Positions 10,309 to 18,230 of a DNA stretch of 64,000 bases are shown here, in pieces (within the stretch, counting starts at the first letter, position 1; every line of letters begins with the position of its first letter). The notes under the pieces are model-generated. The model did no database searches, was not told the origin of the DNA, and saw only the letters and a list, made by a program, of their open reading frames with translations. Location of the stretch: NCBI GenBank assembly GCA_021730635.1, contig JAJNNC010000015.1, forward strand, positions 1 to 64,000. The letters are read 5' to 3'. Both the position numbers and the translations under genes were made by a program. The stretch is from Catalimonadaceae bacterium JC749 (GTDB lineage Bacteria > Bacteroidota > Bacteroidia > Cytophagales > Cyclobacteriaceae).

Positions 10309-10361
10309 TGACGATATAACATGAATGAGATGTATTTTGTATTTTTGCTGTTATAGCGTCA
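10309..10361. promoter_or_regulatory. 12-bp inverted repeat around a -7-like element before the helicase gene
   Basis: TGACGATATAAC (10309-10320) and GTTATAGCGTCA (10350-10361) are complementary at 11 of 12 positions, 29 bases apart. The spacer holds TATTTTTG at 10340-10347, matching the Bacteroidota -7 consensus TAnnTTTG. No TTTG sits at the expected -33 distance. It could be a repressor operator over the promoter or a large hairpin. Confidence 0.4.
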
Positions 10362-10386
10362 ACCTTTAAATTGTTTTTTTTGCCTT

Positions 10387-12891
10387 ATGCAACCTATGCT
10401 CCCCTCAGACACATCGGCTCACGATAAATTATCAGGAATTGTCAAACGTGTTACTTTTCACAGTGCGGAGTCGGGGTGGTCTGTCTTAAAGGTGACACCC
10501 TTCGGCAAAGACAATGAGGAGATTGCTGTGACCATCCATCAGTCCAAAGTATTTGCCGGAGCCACCATGGATTTTTTTGGAGAGTGGGTCAACCATCCTA
10601 CCTACGGTCGTCAGTTTAAGGCTTTGCGGGTGGAAGAACGTAAACCGGCTACGGCCAATGCCCTGGAAAAGTACCTGGGTTCAGGTTTGATCAAAGGGGT
10701 AGGACCCGTCACAGCGAAAAGAATCGTGAAACATTTTGGAAAGGATACCCTGACTGTTTTTGAAGAACAGATTGACCGTTTGACAGAGGTACCGGGTATT
10801 GCCGAATTAAAGCTGGCTTCTATCCAGAGGGCCTGGACAGAACACCAGGAAATCCGGAATGTGATGATGTTCCTACAGTCCCATGGCATCAGTACTTTGT
10901 TTGCTGTGAAAATTTATAAGACTTACGGACAGGAAGCCGTCTCCATGGTATCTGAAAACCCTTACCGACTGGCCCAGGATATCTATGGGATCGGCTTCTT
11001 CAGTGCTGATAAAGTGGCTTTAAGCCTGGGTTTGGCCGCTGATTCTTCGGCCCGATTGCAGGCGGCGATCAGTCATGTGTTGCAAAGTGCGCGGGAAGAA
11101 GGGCACTGTTATCTGACCAAAGCGCAGATTGTGGAGCAAACCCAGGAGTTGCTTTCCCTGCAAAACGAAGAAAGGATTGTAGACGTCCTGCAAACCATGG
11201 AGAATGCCGATGAGCTAAAAACCCGTTATCTGCTGGATGCGGAAGAACAGGTGCAGACCTGTTACTATGCGCATTCCCTTTTCTATGATGAAAATTATAT
11301 TGCCCGTAAGTCCAAACAGATGGCGCAGGAAGTCAAAAAATTGCCTTCTGAGAAAATAAAAGTGTGGATAGAAAAATATTGCCAGAAAGAGGGGCTTGAT
11401 CTTAGCGACGAACAGCAGGAGAGTATCCGTCAGATTGTGACCCAACGATTGAGTATTCTGACGGGGGGCCCCGGTTGTGGGAAGACCACTACCACCAAAG
11501 TGCTGGTGGCCCTGATTCTGGCGATGAAAAAAGATGTCTTGCTGGCTGCCCCTACCGGAAGAGCCGCACAGAGGATGAGTGAGGTCATCGGGCTGGAAGC
11601 GAAAACTATCCACCGTTTGCTGGAATGGGATGTGTCTCAGGGAGGTTTCAAGGTCAAAGAAACAAACCCATTAGAATGTGATTTTGTGATCGTGGACGAA
11701 TCTTCCATGCTGGATGTACACCTGGCAGCCTCCCTGTTCAGGGCAGTGCCCGATCAAGCCCAATTGTTACTGATTGGTGATGCGGATCAGTTGCCTTCCG
11801 TTGGGGCGGGCAACGTTTTCAAAGACATGATTTCTTCCGGGGTGGTCACCTGTGCCCGTTTGACCAAGGTGTTCCGACAAGCCCAGCAATCCAAGATCAT
11901 ACGGTATGCCCACCAAATCAACCAGGGCGAAGTACCCCGGATAGATTCTCCTTTTCATATTCCCACCTTGTGGAAGGAAAAGGAAGATTGTCTGTTTATA
12001 GATTCAGAAGAAGCAACCAAGGAGCAGCTTCGCTTTATAGCCCGTATGAAAAGTCTTTACTCGGCATCGCAGGGTGCTGCTGAAAGCTTACTCCAGGAAC
12101 CCGCCGAGGCTTTGGCAGTTTATCAGGAAAGTCATGAACTGGTCATTCCCTCCAAGTTTGCCCATGTTGATCTGGATAAGTTGCTGACTGCTCAGAAACA
12201 AAGTGAGGAGTTGATCGAAGTATTACGGAAAGTGCATCCCTGGTCTTCCTTACATTGGGGTTATTCAGCGGTAGATATGGTAGAAAAGCTATACCAAAAC
12301 ATCATCCCCAAATACTTCGGGAAAAAGGCAGAGATACAGATTTTAAGCCCCATGACCAAAGGGAGCCTGGGTACCCACCATCTCAATGAGGTCATACAGC
12401 AGGCCGTTAATCCTCCTGCCAGTGGCAAAGCCCAGTTACAAATGAGCGGAAGACTATTCAGGATAGGAGACCGTATCATTCAACGCAGAAACAACTACGA
12501 TTTGAATGTATTTAACGGTGATATTGGTACAATTACCAGTCTGGATAATGAAAACCTGTCATGCCAGGTAGTCTTTAGTACCAGTAGAGAAAGCAAGGAA
12601 GTCACGTATGAAAAGGAAAATTTACAGGAGATAGAACTGGCTTATGCCATCACCATTCACAAGTCGCAGGGAAGTGAGTTTGAAGTGGTCATTATCCCGT
12701 TGGTGAGCCAGCATTTCTCTATGCTGTTCAGAAACCTGATCTATACAGGACTGACCCGGGCCAAAAAGCTCGCCGTGTTTGTAGGTAGCCGGAAAGCCAT
12801 GCGGATGGCCGTAGAGAAACAGAACACGGCCTTACGGCAGACCGCCTTACCCTGGCTGATGCAGTTTGGTGACCCTTCGTTCAAGGTGTAA
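10387..12891 (+). CDS. recD2: RecD2-like ATP-dependent 5'-3' DNA helicase
   Basis: 834-residue SF1B helicase. The N-terminal region has the RecD2 opening (LSGIVKRVTFHSAESGWSVLKV), then a helix-hairpin region (YLGSGLIKGVGPVTAKRIVKHFG and EVPGIAELKL). Walker A is GGPGCGKT at residues 360-367, Walker B is VIVDESSML near 434-442, and DADQLPSVGAGN follows. The C-terminal UvrD-like motif YAITIHKSQGSEFEVV is near residues 750-766. No RecB or RecC gene is nearby, consistent with a stand-alone RecD2. The family unwinds DNA in replication and repair and is cytoplasmic. The protein is about 100 residues longer than typical RecD2, with extra sequence at about residues 525-640 between helicase motifs. The first ATG is at 10387; a second Met follows at codon 4. 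Confidence 0.9.
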   Translation: MQPMLPSDTSAHDKLSGIVKRVTFHSAESGWSVLKVTPFGKDNEEIAVTIHQSKVFAGATMDFFGEWVNHPTYGRQFKALRVEERKPATANALEKYLGSGLIKGVGPVTAKRIVKHFGKDTLTVFEEQIDRLTEVPGIAELKLASIQRAWTEHQEIRNVMMFLQSHGISTLFAVKIYKTYGQEAVSMVSENPYRLAQDIYGIGFFSADKVALSLGLAADSSARLQAAISHVLQSAREEGHCYLTKAQIVEQTQELLSLQNEERIVDVLQTMENADELKTRYLLDAEEQVQTCYYAHSLFYDENYIARKSKQMAQEVKKLPSEKIKVWIEKYCQKEGLDLSDEQQESIRQIVTQRLSILTGGPGCGKTTTTKVLVALILAMKKDVLLAAPTGRAAQRMSEVIGLEAKTIHRLLEWDVSQGGFKVKETNPLECDFVIVDESSMLDVHLAASLFRAVPDQAQLLLIGDADQLPSVGAGNVFKDMISSGVVTCARLTKVFRQAQQSKIIRYAHQINQGEVPRIDSPFHIPTLWKEKEDCLFIDSEEATKEQLRFIARMKSLYSASQGAAESLLQEPAEALAVYQESHELVIPSKFAHVDLDKLLTAQKQSEELIEVLRKVHPWSSLHWGYSAVDMVEKLYQNIIPKYFGKKAEIQILSPMTKGSLGTHHLNEVIQQAVNPPASGKAQLQMSGRLFRIGDRIIQRRNNYDLNVFNGDIGTITSLDNENLSCQVVFSTSRESKEVTYEKENLQEIELAYAITIHKSQGSEFEVVIIPLVSQHFSMLFRNLIYTGLTRAKKLAVFVGSRKAMRMAVEKQNTALRQTALPWLMQFGDPSFKV

Positions 12892-12896
12892 AGAGT

Positions 12897-12939
12897 GCTG
12901 GAAATCATCCTGGTTTCGTTTTTTCAATCTATTTCCAGC
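12897..12939. terminator. 9-bp inverted repeat after the helicase gene
   Basis: GCTGGAAAT (12897-12905) and ATTTCCAGC (12931-12939) are perfectly complementary with a 25-base loop, five bases after the helicase stop. The long loop and lack of a following T-run make intrinsic termination uncertain. Confidence 0.35.
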
Positions 12940-12952
12940 TAAGTGTCTCTAT

Positions 12953-12984
12953 TTTGTAGGGAACGGTAAAAGTGATTACTTTTG
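12953..12984 (+). promoter_or_regulatory. Bacteroidota-type promoter for the toxin-antitoxin module
   Basis: A -33 TTTG (12953-12956) and a -7 TACTTTTG (12977-12984) are separated by exactly 20 bases, an exact fit to TTTG-N19-21-TAnnTTTG. Transcription would begin about 20 bases before the antitoxin ATG at 13008. Confidence 0.7.
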
Positions 12985-13007
12985 TTTTACATAAACTTAG
13001 CTAACGA

Positions 13008-13235
13008 ATGAATATACCTCATTTGACGAAAGAAGAAGTTACTTTGGCTTTCAAAAAACTTTCACCAGAAGAGCAAAAGGAAGTTTTTCATGAGCTATCA
13101 GCTTATTTACAAGATGAAGACATGACCAATGAACTTTATACCGCAGCTACTGAATCATTCGCTGATCTTTGGGATAATGAAGAGAATGATCATTGGGATG
13201 CGTTTTTAAAGGCACATACTAAAGCCAAAGAATAA
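13008..13235 (+). CDS. Probable antitoxin of a MazF/PemK-type module
   Basis: 75-residue acidic protein. The N-terminal half (IPHLTKEEVTLAFKKLSPEEQKEVF) is helical. The C-terminal half contains ATESFADLWDNEENDHWDAF, a pattern like the intrinsically disordered toxin-wrapping tails of small antitoxins. I do not recognise a classical AbrB or RHH DNA-binding fold in it. It is called an antitoxin mainly because a MazF/PemK-like frame follows six bases after its stop, in the same reading frame. Its own start is the ATG at 13008, about 24 bases after a good promoter match. The expected role is to bind and block the toxin, and perhaps to autoregulate the operon. Confidence 0.7.
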   Translation: MNIPHLTKEEVTLAFKKLSPEEQKEVFHELSAYLQDEDMTNELYTAATESFADLWDNEENDHWDAFLKAHTKAKE

Positions 13236-13241
13236 AAAAAT

Positions 13242-13574
13242 ATATATCAGCAAGGAGATATTATTTCTGTATGGTATCCTTTCTCAGATAATTTTAGAAA
13301 AGGTAAAATACGGCCTGCCATTGTTATTTCCAATGATTTGTCAAATACGAACGACCAAGATTTATTAATTGCACCTATCACTACGATACGTAATGATCCT
13401 TTTTCATTACCTGTAGATAATGCTGATCTGACGATTCCATTACCAAAAAATTGTGAGATTAGATGCAATAAAATAACTACCATAAGGAATACATTGATAC
13501 ATGGTAAGGTGTCTTTTCTTCACATACATAAGCATGCTGAATTGATTGAAAAGGTCTGTTCTTGTATTCAATAG
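13242..13574 (+). CDS. MazF/PemK-like endoribonuclease toxin, non-ATG start or inactivated
   Basis: The frame reads on after the antitoxin stop (TAA 13233-13235) as YQQGDIISVWYPFSD followed by KGKIRPAIVIS. This is the standard MazF/PemK N-terminal strand pair, with Gly-Asp at residues 5-6 and the RP motif near 24-25. The rest (LLIAPITTIR, IRCNKITTIRN) also fits this SH3-like barrel family, whose members cut mRNA in the cytoplasm. No ATG, GTG or TTG lies before the conserved region. The first TTG is at 13338 and would remove it. I place the start at ATA 13242, where an ATG would be expected (MYQQGDI). Either an AUA/AUU codon is used, or the start codon was lost and the toxin is silent. An AAGGAG at 13252-13257 precedes an in-frame ATT at 13263, but that start would remove Gly-Asp. 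Confidence 0.7.
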   Translation: MYQQGDIISVWYPFSDNFRKGKIRPAIVISNDLSNTNDQDLLIAPITTIRNDPFSLPVDNADLTIPLPKNCEIRCNKITTIRNTLIHGKVSFLHIHKHAELIEKVCSCIQ

Positions 13575-13653
13575 GTTTCTATTTTGCTGGGAAAGGGCAA
13601 AAGGTGTTTTAGGTCAGGACGTCTTTTGGCGGTGAATCTTTCTATAAAAAAGT

Positions 13654-14067
13654 TTACAAAGGCGCAGCTCCGTAGAGATGGGTAAACTCAATGCAGTGTA
13701 TCGCCACTGATTGATACTGCTCCAAGGAGGTGCCGGCCGGTATCTTGTACTCTTGCTGTCCGGACAAGGCTTTCAATGGGGCAATGACCAGTCCGTTTCC
13801 CTCTGCCATGACATTTTCATTTTCAGCGGCTGCGGTCTCTACCGGGGTCAATATAAGGTGCAGGTCTGGCCCTTCATCTGTCTGGAAATTGTCAGAGAGT
13901 ATCAAAACCTGCTGGTCTCCTCTTTGAACAATCTGGTAGGAGCCAGAGGTTTGTTGTCCTCCCTTATTGACAAATTCGCCTGTGGCTATCAGTTGAGAAG
14001 TAGTTTGACAGGCTGATAATAATACTAATCCTATCATGATTCTGTGTAAACAATCTAGGGATTTCAT
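13654..14067 (-). CDS. Lipoprotein with a DM13 domain
   Basis: 137-residue lipoprotein. The signal peptide ends in the lipobox LLSAC and is followed by a single DM13 domain. Visible family features are GEFVNKGGQQTSGSYQI, LILSDNFQTDEGPDLHLIL, LSGQQEYKIP and YQSVAIHCIEFTHLYGAA. The Cys in IHC matches the conserved DM13 cysteine. DM13 domains are proposed to act in electron transfer or redox at the cell envelope, but the biochemical role is largely unproven. The gene stands alone, divergent from the PadR gene and convergent with the toxin gene. The start is the ATG at 14067; a second Met at codon 11 would shorten the signal peptide. Confidence 0.85.
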   Translation of the reverse strand: MKSLDCLHRIMIGLVLLSACQTTSQLIATGEFVNKGGQQTSGSYQIVQRGDQQVLILSDNFQTDEGPDLHLILTPVETAAAENENVMAEGNGLVIAPLKALSGQQEYKIPAGTSLEQYQSVAIHCIEFTHLYGAAPL

Positions 14068-14327
14068 AGGCGTTTTGCTTTTTTGATGGTGACCGCTATT
14101 TACAAATTATTGGCTTGTACAACTGTCAGCTACCTTACCATTCTCTCATAATCTAGAACGGATGAGTGAAGAGAGAGTTGAAGGGTGTTTTATCCCATAA
14201 CAGCTGACACAACCTGTTTGCCGGTTTTTGAGGCAGGAAAAAAATGGGCTGATACCATCCGGTGTGACACTGCCTCACTGGCTAGACAATGGAAACTGTG
14301 AATGGGAAAAAAATAGTTAAAAATTTA

Positions 14328-14388
14328 TTATACAAATATTAATGAAATGAAGAAAAGTGTATATTTGTTATACAAGTATTAATGAAAT
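14328..14388. promoter_or_regulatory. Tandem 21-bp repeats at the PadR promoter (probable operators)
   Basis: Two direct copies of a 21-base element, 14328-14348 and 14368-14388, match at 20 of 21 positions with a 40-base period, close to four helical turns. Between them TATATTTG (14360-14367) fits the -7 consensus TAnnTTTG. The second copy ends four bases before the regulator ATG, a good position for autorepression. Confidence 0.55.
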
Positions 14389-14392
14389 ACAG

Positions 14393-14719
14393 ATGATAGA
14401 AAACCTGGGACATTTGGAGGAAAGTGTGTTGCTTTTAGTGATGATAGTCGAAGAGGCTTATGGTGTTTCGATAGGGGAGGCTTATGAGAAGAAAACCGGC
14501 CAATCGATTTCCATTCCTGCCATCCATACCGTGTTGAAAAGACTGGAAAAAAAAGGGATGGTCCGGTCCCGCATGGGCGCTGCCACCGCTGAGCGGGGAG
14601 GGAGACGCAAAAGGATTTTTGAAGCTACTCCTTACGGCTTCAAGGTGATTGCAGAAATCCGGGAAAACAGGCTGCAACTGTGGTCGTTAATTCCAAAGTT
14701 AGACATACAGCATGGATAA
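14393..14719 (+). CDS. PadR-family transcriptional regulator
   Basis: 108-residue winged-helix protein. LEESVLLLVMIVEEAYGVSIGEAYEKKTGQ begins the domain, and IPAIHTVLKRLEKKGMVRSRMG is the recognition-helix and wing region. RKRIFEATPYGFKVIAEIRE forms the second half of the wing and the dimer helix; the motif RRKRIFEATPYG is typical of PadR. Its 3' end overlaps the start of the permease gene by eight bases, so the two are co-translated. Such PadR and prefix-domain permease pairs recur in Cytophagales, where the regulator probably represses the permease. Tandem repeats just upstream are likely its own operators. The ATG at 14393 gives the natural PadR N terminus; the upstream extension to 14357 reads through the operator. 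Inducer unknown. Confidence 0.9.
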   Translation: MIENLGHLEESVLLLVMIVEEAYGVSIGEAYEKKTGQSISIPAIHTVLKRLEKKGMVRSRMGAATAERGGRRKRIFEATPYGFKVIAEIRENRLQLWSLIPKLDIQHG

Positions 14720-17441
14720 GCATGCACTAAACGAACCTGAGGTAAGGCCACCCCGGTGGGCCGACAGGTTTTTAGCCTGGTATTGTGCCCCCGAACTGTT
14801 GGATGAAATACAGGGCGATTTGCATGAAGCTTTCCACAGAAGGCGAAAGAAATACAACCTCAGGAAGGCCCAACGGATGTTTGTCGCAGAAGTACTTTTA
14901 TTTTGCAAACCTTCCTCCTTTCCAAAATTTGACTACCCATACCATCTGATCAATATGCCCGGTATGATTAGTAATTACCTCAAAATTGCGGGGAGAAACA
15001 CCCTGAAAAATAAGGTGTTTTCCCTCATCAATATTTTTGGTTTGGCCATTGGACTGGCAGCCTGTTTTCTTATCCTGCAGTATGTCCATTTTGAGCTAAG
15101 TTATGATCAATTTCATGAGCAGGCAGATCGAATTTACAGAGTGATACGGGAAGGAGGGCGTACCAAAGGGGCTACCAACCACCCGGGGGTAGGACCTGCC
15201 TTAAAGGCCGACTTTCCGGAGGTGCAGGAATATGCCAGGGCGGTGCACCAATCTATTTTTATAGGAAATCTGACAACCTGGTCGTATATCGACGAGGCTG
15301 GGGAGGTCACCGTATTTAATGAAGAAAGGGTCTATAATGTGGATCCATCTTTTCTGACCATGTTTTCCTTTCCCTTTGTGTATGGAAATCCGGAACATGC
15401 CTTTCCCAATACCAGTGCTGTGGTGATTTCAGAATCCATATCAAAAAAATTTTTCGGATCAGACAATCCAATGGGAAAGACTTTGCTCTTGAATGGCCAA
15501 CGCCCTTTTACCGTCACCGGTGTCTTTCAGGATGTACCAGAGAACTCACACATACAGTTCGATATCCTGGTTTCCTACTTTTTCACAGAAGGCTGGGGAG
15601 GAGAATGGAATCATAATTGGGACTGGAGGTGGCCCGAATATTTTACCTATGTCCTGTTAAACCCTCAAGCTAAGGCAGAGGCCCTGGAGGCCAAATTTTC
15701 GGATTTTGCTCAGCAGTATCTGGGTGAGCAGATGAAAGAACTGAATGAAGAGGAAAGGTTTTTTTTACAGCCAGTGGCTGATATCCATCTGAAATCTCCC
15801 CAGCTTACCAAAGAGCAGGAAGTACATGGCAATGCACAGACCGTCTACTTTCTGCTCCTTATTGCCATGATGATTCTGCTTATTGCCTGGATCAATTATA
15901 TCAATCTGTCTACCTCCAAATCCATTGAACGTGCCCAGGAAGTTGGTTTACGAAAGGTAGCCGGTGCTTCCCGGACACAGCTGATCACTCAATTTTTGTT
16001 TGAATCGGCTATTGTGAATTTTCTGGCCATGGGGGTGTCGCTGATCCTGGTGATGGTTACCTTACCCTTTTTCAACCAGCTTACCGGAAAAAATATCGGT
16101 ACCACGATGCTGGACCTGGTGTTGGTGAAAGAGTATTGGTTTTGGCTGATCCTGGCCGGTGTTTTTGTATTTGGTTCCTGTTGTGCGGGTTTGTACCCTG
16201 CCTTTGTCCTTTCCTCTTTTCGTATCACCACCGTGTTAAAAGGTAAATTCATCAGATCACGATCCGGTACTACGATGCGAAAAATACTGGTAGGGTTCCA
16301 GTTTGTAATTTCCATCGCGCTGATAGCCGGTACTATCATGGTTTTCAGGCAGGTGACCTATATGCGAAACCAGGATATGGGTTATGTCAAAGACCAGCTT
16401 CTGATTGTCAAATCACCCCGCATAGTAGATTCCACCCTTCAGCAAAGACTGGAGACTTTTAAAACGGAACTGAGCAGAAATCCTGACATTCATCGCATGG
16501 CGCCCTCCAGTGATATACCAGGAAAGTTGATCTCTCAACTGAATTTTATCAGAAACCGTGGAGAAGGGACGGATGAAAATTCCATTGCCTATCATGTGTA
16601 TATCGACCGTGATTTTATTGAGACCTATGGGTTGACGATGGTTGCCGGGAGAAATTTCAGGGAGGAAGAACGCCTGCCTCCTCCGGATCAAAGGACAGAC
16701 CCCGTCCCTGTCATGGTGAATGAAAAAGCAGCTGCCTCCCTGGGTTATCATGAAGGAGAAGAAGCGCTTCATCAACTGATCATCTTTGGGTTGGGCCCCG
16801 GAGAGTGGGTGGGAGAAATCATAGGTGTTGTATCCAATCATCATCAGCAATCGTTGAAGGCGGATTATGATCCTCTCCTTTTCTTTCCCATTCCTGGTCT
16901 GTTAGGGCAATACTTCACCATCAATCTAAGTATGCAACGTCCATCTGAAACCATTTCTTTCATTGAACAACAATACGAAGCTGCTTTTCCGGATAATCCC
17001 TTCGAGTATTTTTTTCTTGACGACTACTTCAATCGACAGTATGCCGCTGACCAGCAATTTGGCAGCGTGTTTGGTTTATTTTCCGGTCTTGCCCTCATCG
17101 TAGCCTGCCTGGGTTTGTTTGGATTGTCCACTTTCATGATTTCCCAACGCATCAAAGAAATTGCGATCCGAAAGGTGTTAGGAGCCAATCTAACCAGTAT
17201 GGTCCTTTTATTCTCCGGTGACTTTCTCAAGCTCATACTGATCGCGAATCTATGTGCCCTACCGCTGGTCTACCTGGCAGTCAACCAATGGCTGAACAAC
17301 TTCGCCTTTCATGTGAACATCGGGTGGCTGATGTTTGTGCTGCCTGCTGTAACGCTACTACTCATCTCATTGACTACTGTAAGTATCCAAACCATCAAAA
17401 CAGGTTTGAAGAATCCCATCAAGTCGTTGAGAGCAGAGTAA
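14712..17441 (+). CDS. FtsX-type ABC permease with an N-terminal permease prefix domain
   Basis: 909-residue protein. Residues 1-75 (PPRWADRFLAWYCAPELLDEIQGDLHEAF) are a permease prefix domain of the kind fused to FtsX-like permeases in Bacteroidota. Then come one membrane helix (about 100-120), a MacB_PCD periplasmic domain, a first FtsX domain (about 375-530; QEVGLRKVAGAS), a second periplasmic domain, and a final FtsX domain (about 775-909; IKEIAIRKVLGANL). No ATPase gene is adjacent. It overlaps the PadR gene by eight bases and is probably under its control. The 551-2935 permease is a paralogue without the prefix. Substrate unknown. It is a plasma-membrane protein; the prefix may be cytosolic and could interact with regulators or an ATPase. 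Confidence 0.9.
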   Translation: MDKHALNEPEVRPPRWADRFLAWYCAPELLDEIQGDLHEAFHRRRKKYNLRKAQRMFVAEVLLFCKPSSFPKFDYPYHLINMPGMISNYLKIAGRNTLKNKVFSLINIFGLAIGLAACFLILQYVHFELSYDQFHEQADRIYRVIREGGRTKGATNHPGVGPALKADFPEVQEYARAVHQSIFIGNLTTWSYIDEAGEVTVFNEERVYNVDPSFLTMFSFPFVYGNPEHAFPNTSAVVISESISKKFFGSDNPMGKTLLLNGQRPFTVTGVFQDVPENSHIQFDILVSYFFTEGWGGEWNHNWDWRWPEYFTYVLLNPQAKAEALEAKFSDFAQQYLGEQMKELNEEERFFLQPVADIHLKSPQLTKEQEVHGNAQTVYFLLLIAMMILLIAWINYINLSTSKSIERAQEVGLRKVAGASRTQLITQFLFESAIVNFLAMGVSLILVMVTLPFFNQLTGKNIGTTMLDLVLVKEYWFWLILAGVFVFGSCCAGLYPAFVLSSFRITTVLKGKFIRSRSGTTMRKILVGFQFVISIALIAGTIMVFRQVTYMRNQDMGYVKDQLLIVKSPRIVDSTLQQRLETFKTELSRNPDIHRMAPSSDIPGKLISQLNFIRNRGEGTDENSIAYHVYIDRDFIETYGLTMVAGRNFREEERLPPPDQRTDPVPVMVNEKAAASLGYHEGEEALHQLIIFGLGPGEWVGEIIGVVSNHHQQSLKADYDPLLFFPIPGLLGQYFTINLSMQRPSETISFIEQQYEAAFPDNPFEYFFLDDYFNRQYAADQQFGSVFGLFSGLALIVACLGLFGLSTFMISQRIKEIAIRKVLGANLTSMVLLFSGDFLKLILIANLCALPLVYLAVNQWLNNFAFHVNIGWLMFVLPAVTLLLISLTTVSIQTIKTGLKNPIKSLRAE

Positions 17442-17502
17442 GGGAGTGTCTTATGAAGTGATCTTTGAATACAGCACTCATTCACAGCAAGGGAAACCGG
17501 AT

Positions 17503-17520
17503 GCCCCAAAACCCTGGGGC
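17503..17520. terminator. GC-rich hairpin between convergent genes
   Basis: GCCCCA (17503-17508) and TGGGGC (17515-17520) form a perfect six-pair stem with a six-base loop, between the convergent permease and HExxH genes. It may end transcription from both sides, but a T-run is absent. Confidence 0.4.
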
Positions 17521-17530
17521 AGTCCAGTAT

Positions 17531-18082
17531 TTAGTTCTTATGCCTTTCTACCGGCCACTGTAAGGGTGCCGGGGAGGTGGCTGCCAGGGGTGTTTCTGGT
17601 ACTGGCTTGTAGAGCCTGGCCAGCCAGTGATCCCTTTTGTACGCCTCCCGCTCCCAGGGCTCATGTTTGGTGTTGTTCTGCCATTGGTAGCGCTTCCGAC
17701 CCTGCCAAATCACTTCCTGCTTGATAACCTGCAATTCTCCCTTCGCATATTGCTTGACATGTATCATTTCATGCGCCAGAATCAGGTTCTGTTGTTTTTT
17801 TCTTTGGTGGGCATCTATGTGCACTATGAGCACCTGGTAGCCATTTGGTTCTTTATTTTCTCCACAAAGCGTGAATCCTTCTAAATTTTCAGGCATTCGG
17901 GAGGTATAGAGAACAGAAAGAAATATTTTCTCCCTGACGTCCAGATGTTTCAGATACAGAAATACCTGATTTTTGATGGCCAGAGAGTCTTTCGTTCCCC
18001 TGATATGAACAATGGGTTGAGAAAAGGCAAAGCTTGTCCAGAGCATACCCACCACAAGGGTAAGCCAATTAAGTTGTTTCAT
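17531..18082 (-). CDS. Secreted zincin-like protein with an HExxH motif
   Basis: 183-residue protein with a signal peptide (MKQLNWLTLVVGMLWTSFAFS). LAHEMIHVKQYAKGEL at about residues 102-117 is a metalloprotease-type HExxH helix, followed by a WEREAY segment near 144-149. In small zincins such a glutamate-containing EREAY often supplies the third zinc ligand. I do not recognise a named peptidase family. The region before the motif contains NGYQVLIVHIDAHQRKKQ. It is probably periplasmic and could be a peptidase or a zinc-binding structural relative. The neighbouring sigma factor is transcribed in the same direction, 148 bases upstream, with a stem-loop between, so they may be separate units. 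Confidence 0.7.
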   Translation of the reverse strand: MKQLNWLTLVVGMLWTSFAFSQPIVHIRGTKDSLAIKNQVFLYLKHLDVREKIFLSVLYTSRMPENLEGFTLCGENKEPNGYQVLIVHIDAHQRKKQQNLILAHEMIHVKQYAKGELQVIKQEVIWQGRKRYQWQNNTKHEPWEREAYKRDHWLARLYKPVPETPLAATSPAPLQWPVERHKN

Positions 18083-18173
18083 TGTAAATTAAAATCTAGT
18101 GAACTGAACACTACTATAGGTTCAGTCAATTTTCAGGTCAGTAATGTAACCAGACCACTACATAAAGGCTGAA

Positions 18174-18191
18174 AGGAGTACTCACACTCCT
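18174..18191 (-). terminator. Stem-loop after the sigma factor gene
   Basis: AGGAGT (18174-18179) and ACTCCT (18186-18191) form a six-pair stem with a six-base loop. On the minus strand the stem is followed by TTTCAGCCTTT, so it may terminate the sigma factor transcript. Confidence 0.45.
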
Positions 18192-18230
18192 GTGACTATA
18201 TTCCTGCCTGATTGGTACGAAAACAGTTTA

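Noticed and set aside
13338-13574. TTG start for the toxin at 13338
   Set aside because: It would remove the conserved Gly-Asp and RP strands, leaving an incomplete fold; the frame clearly extends upstream to 13236.
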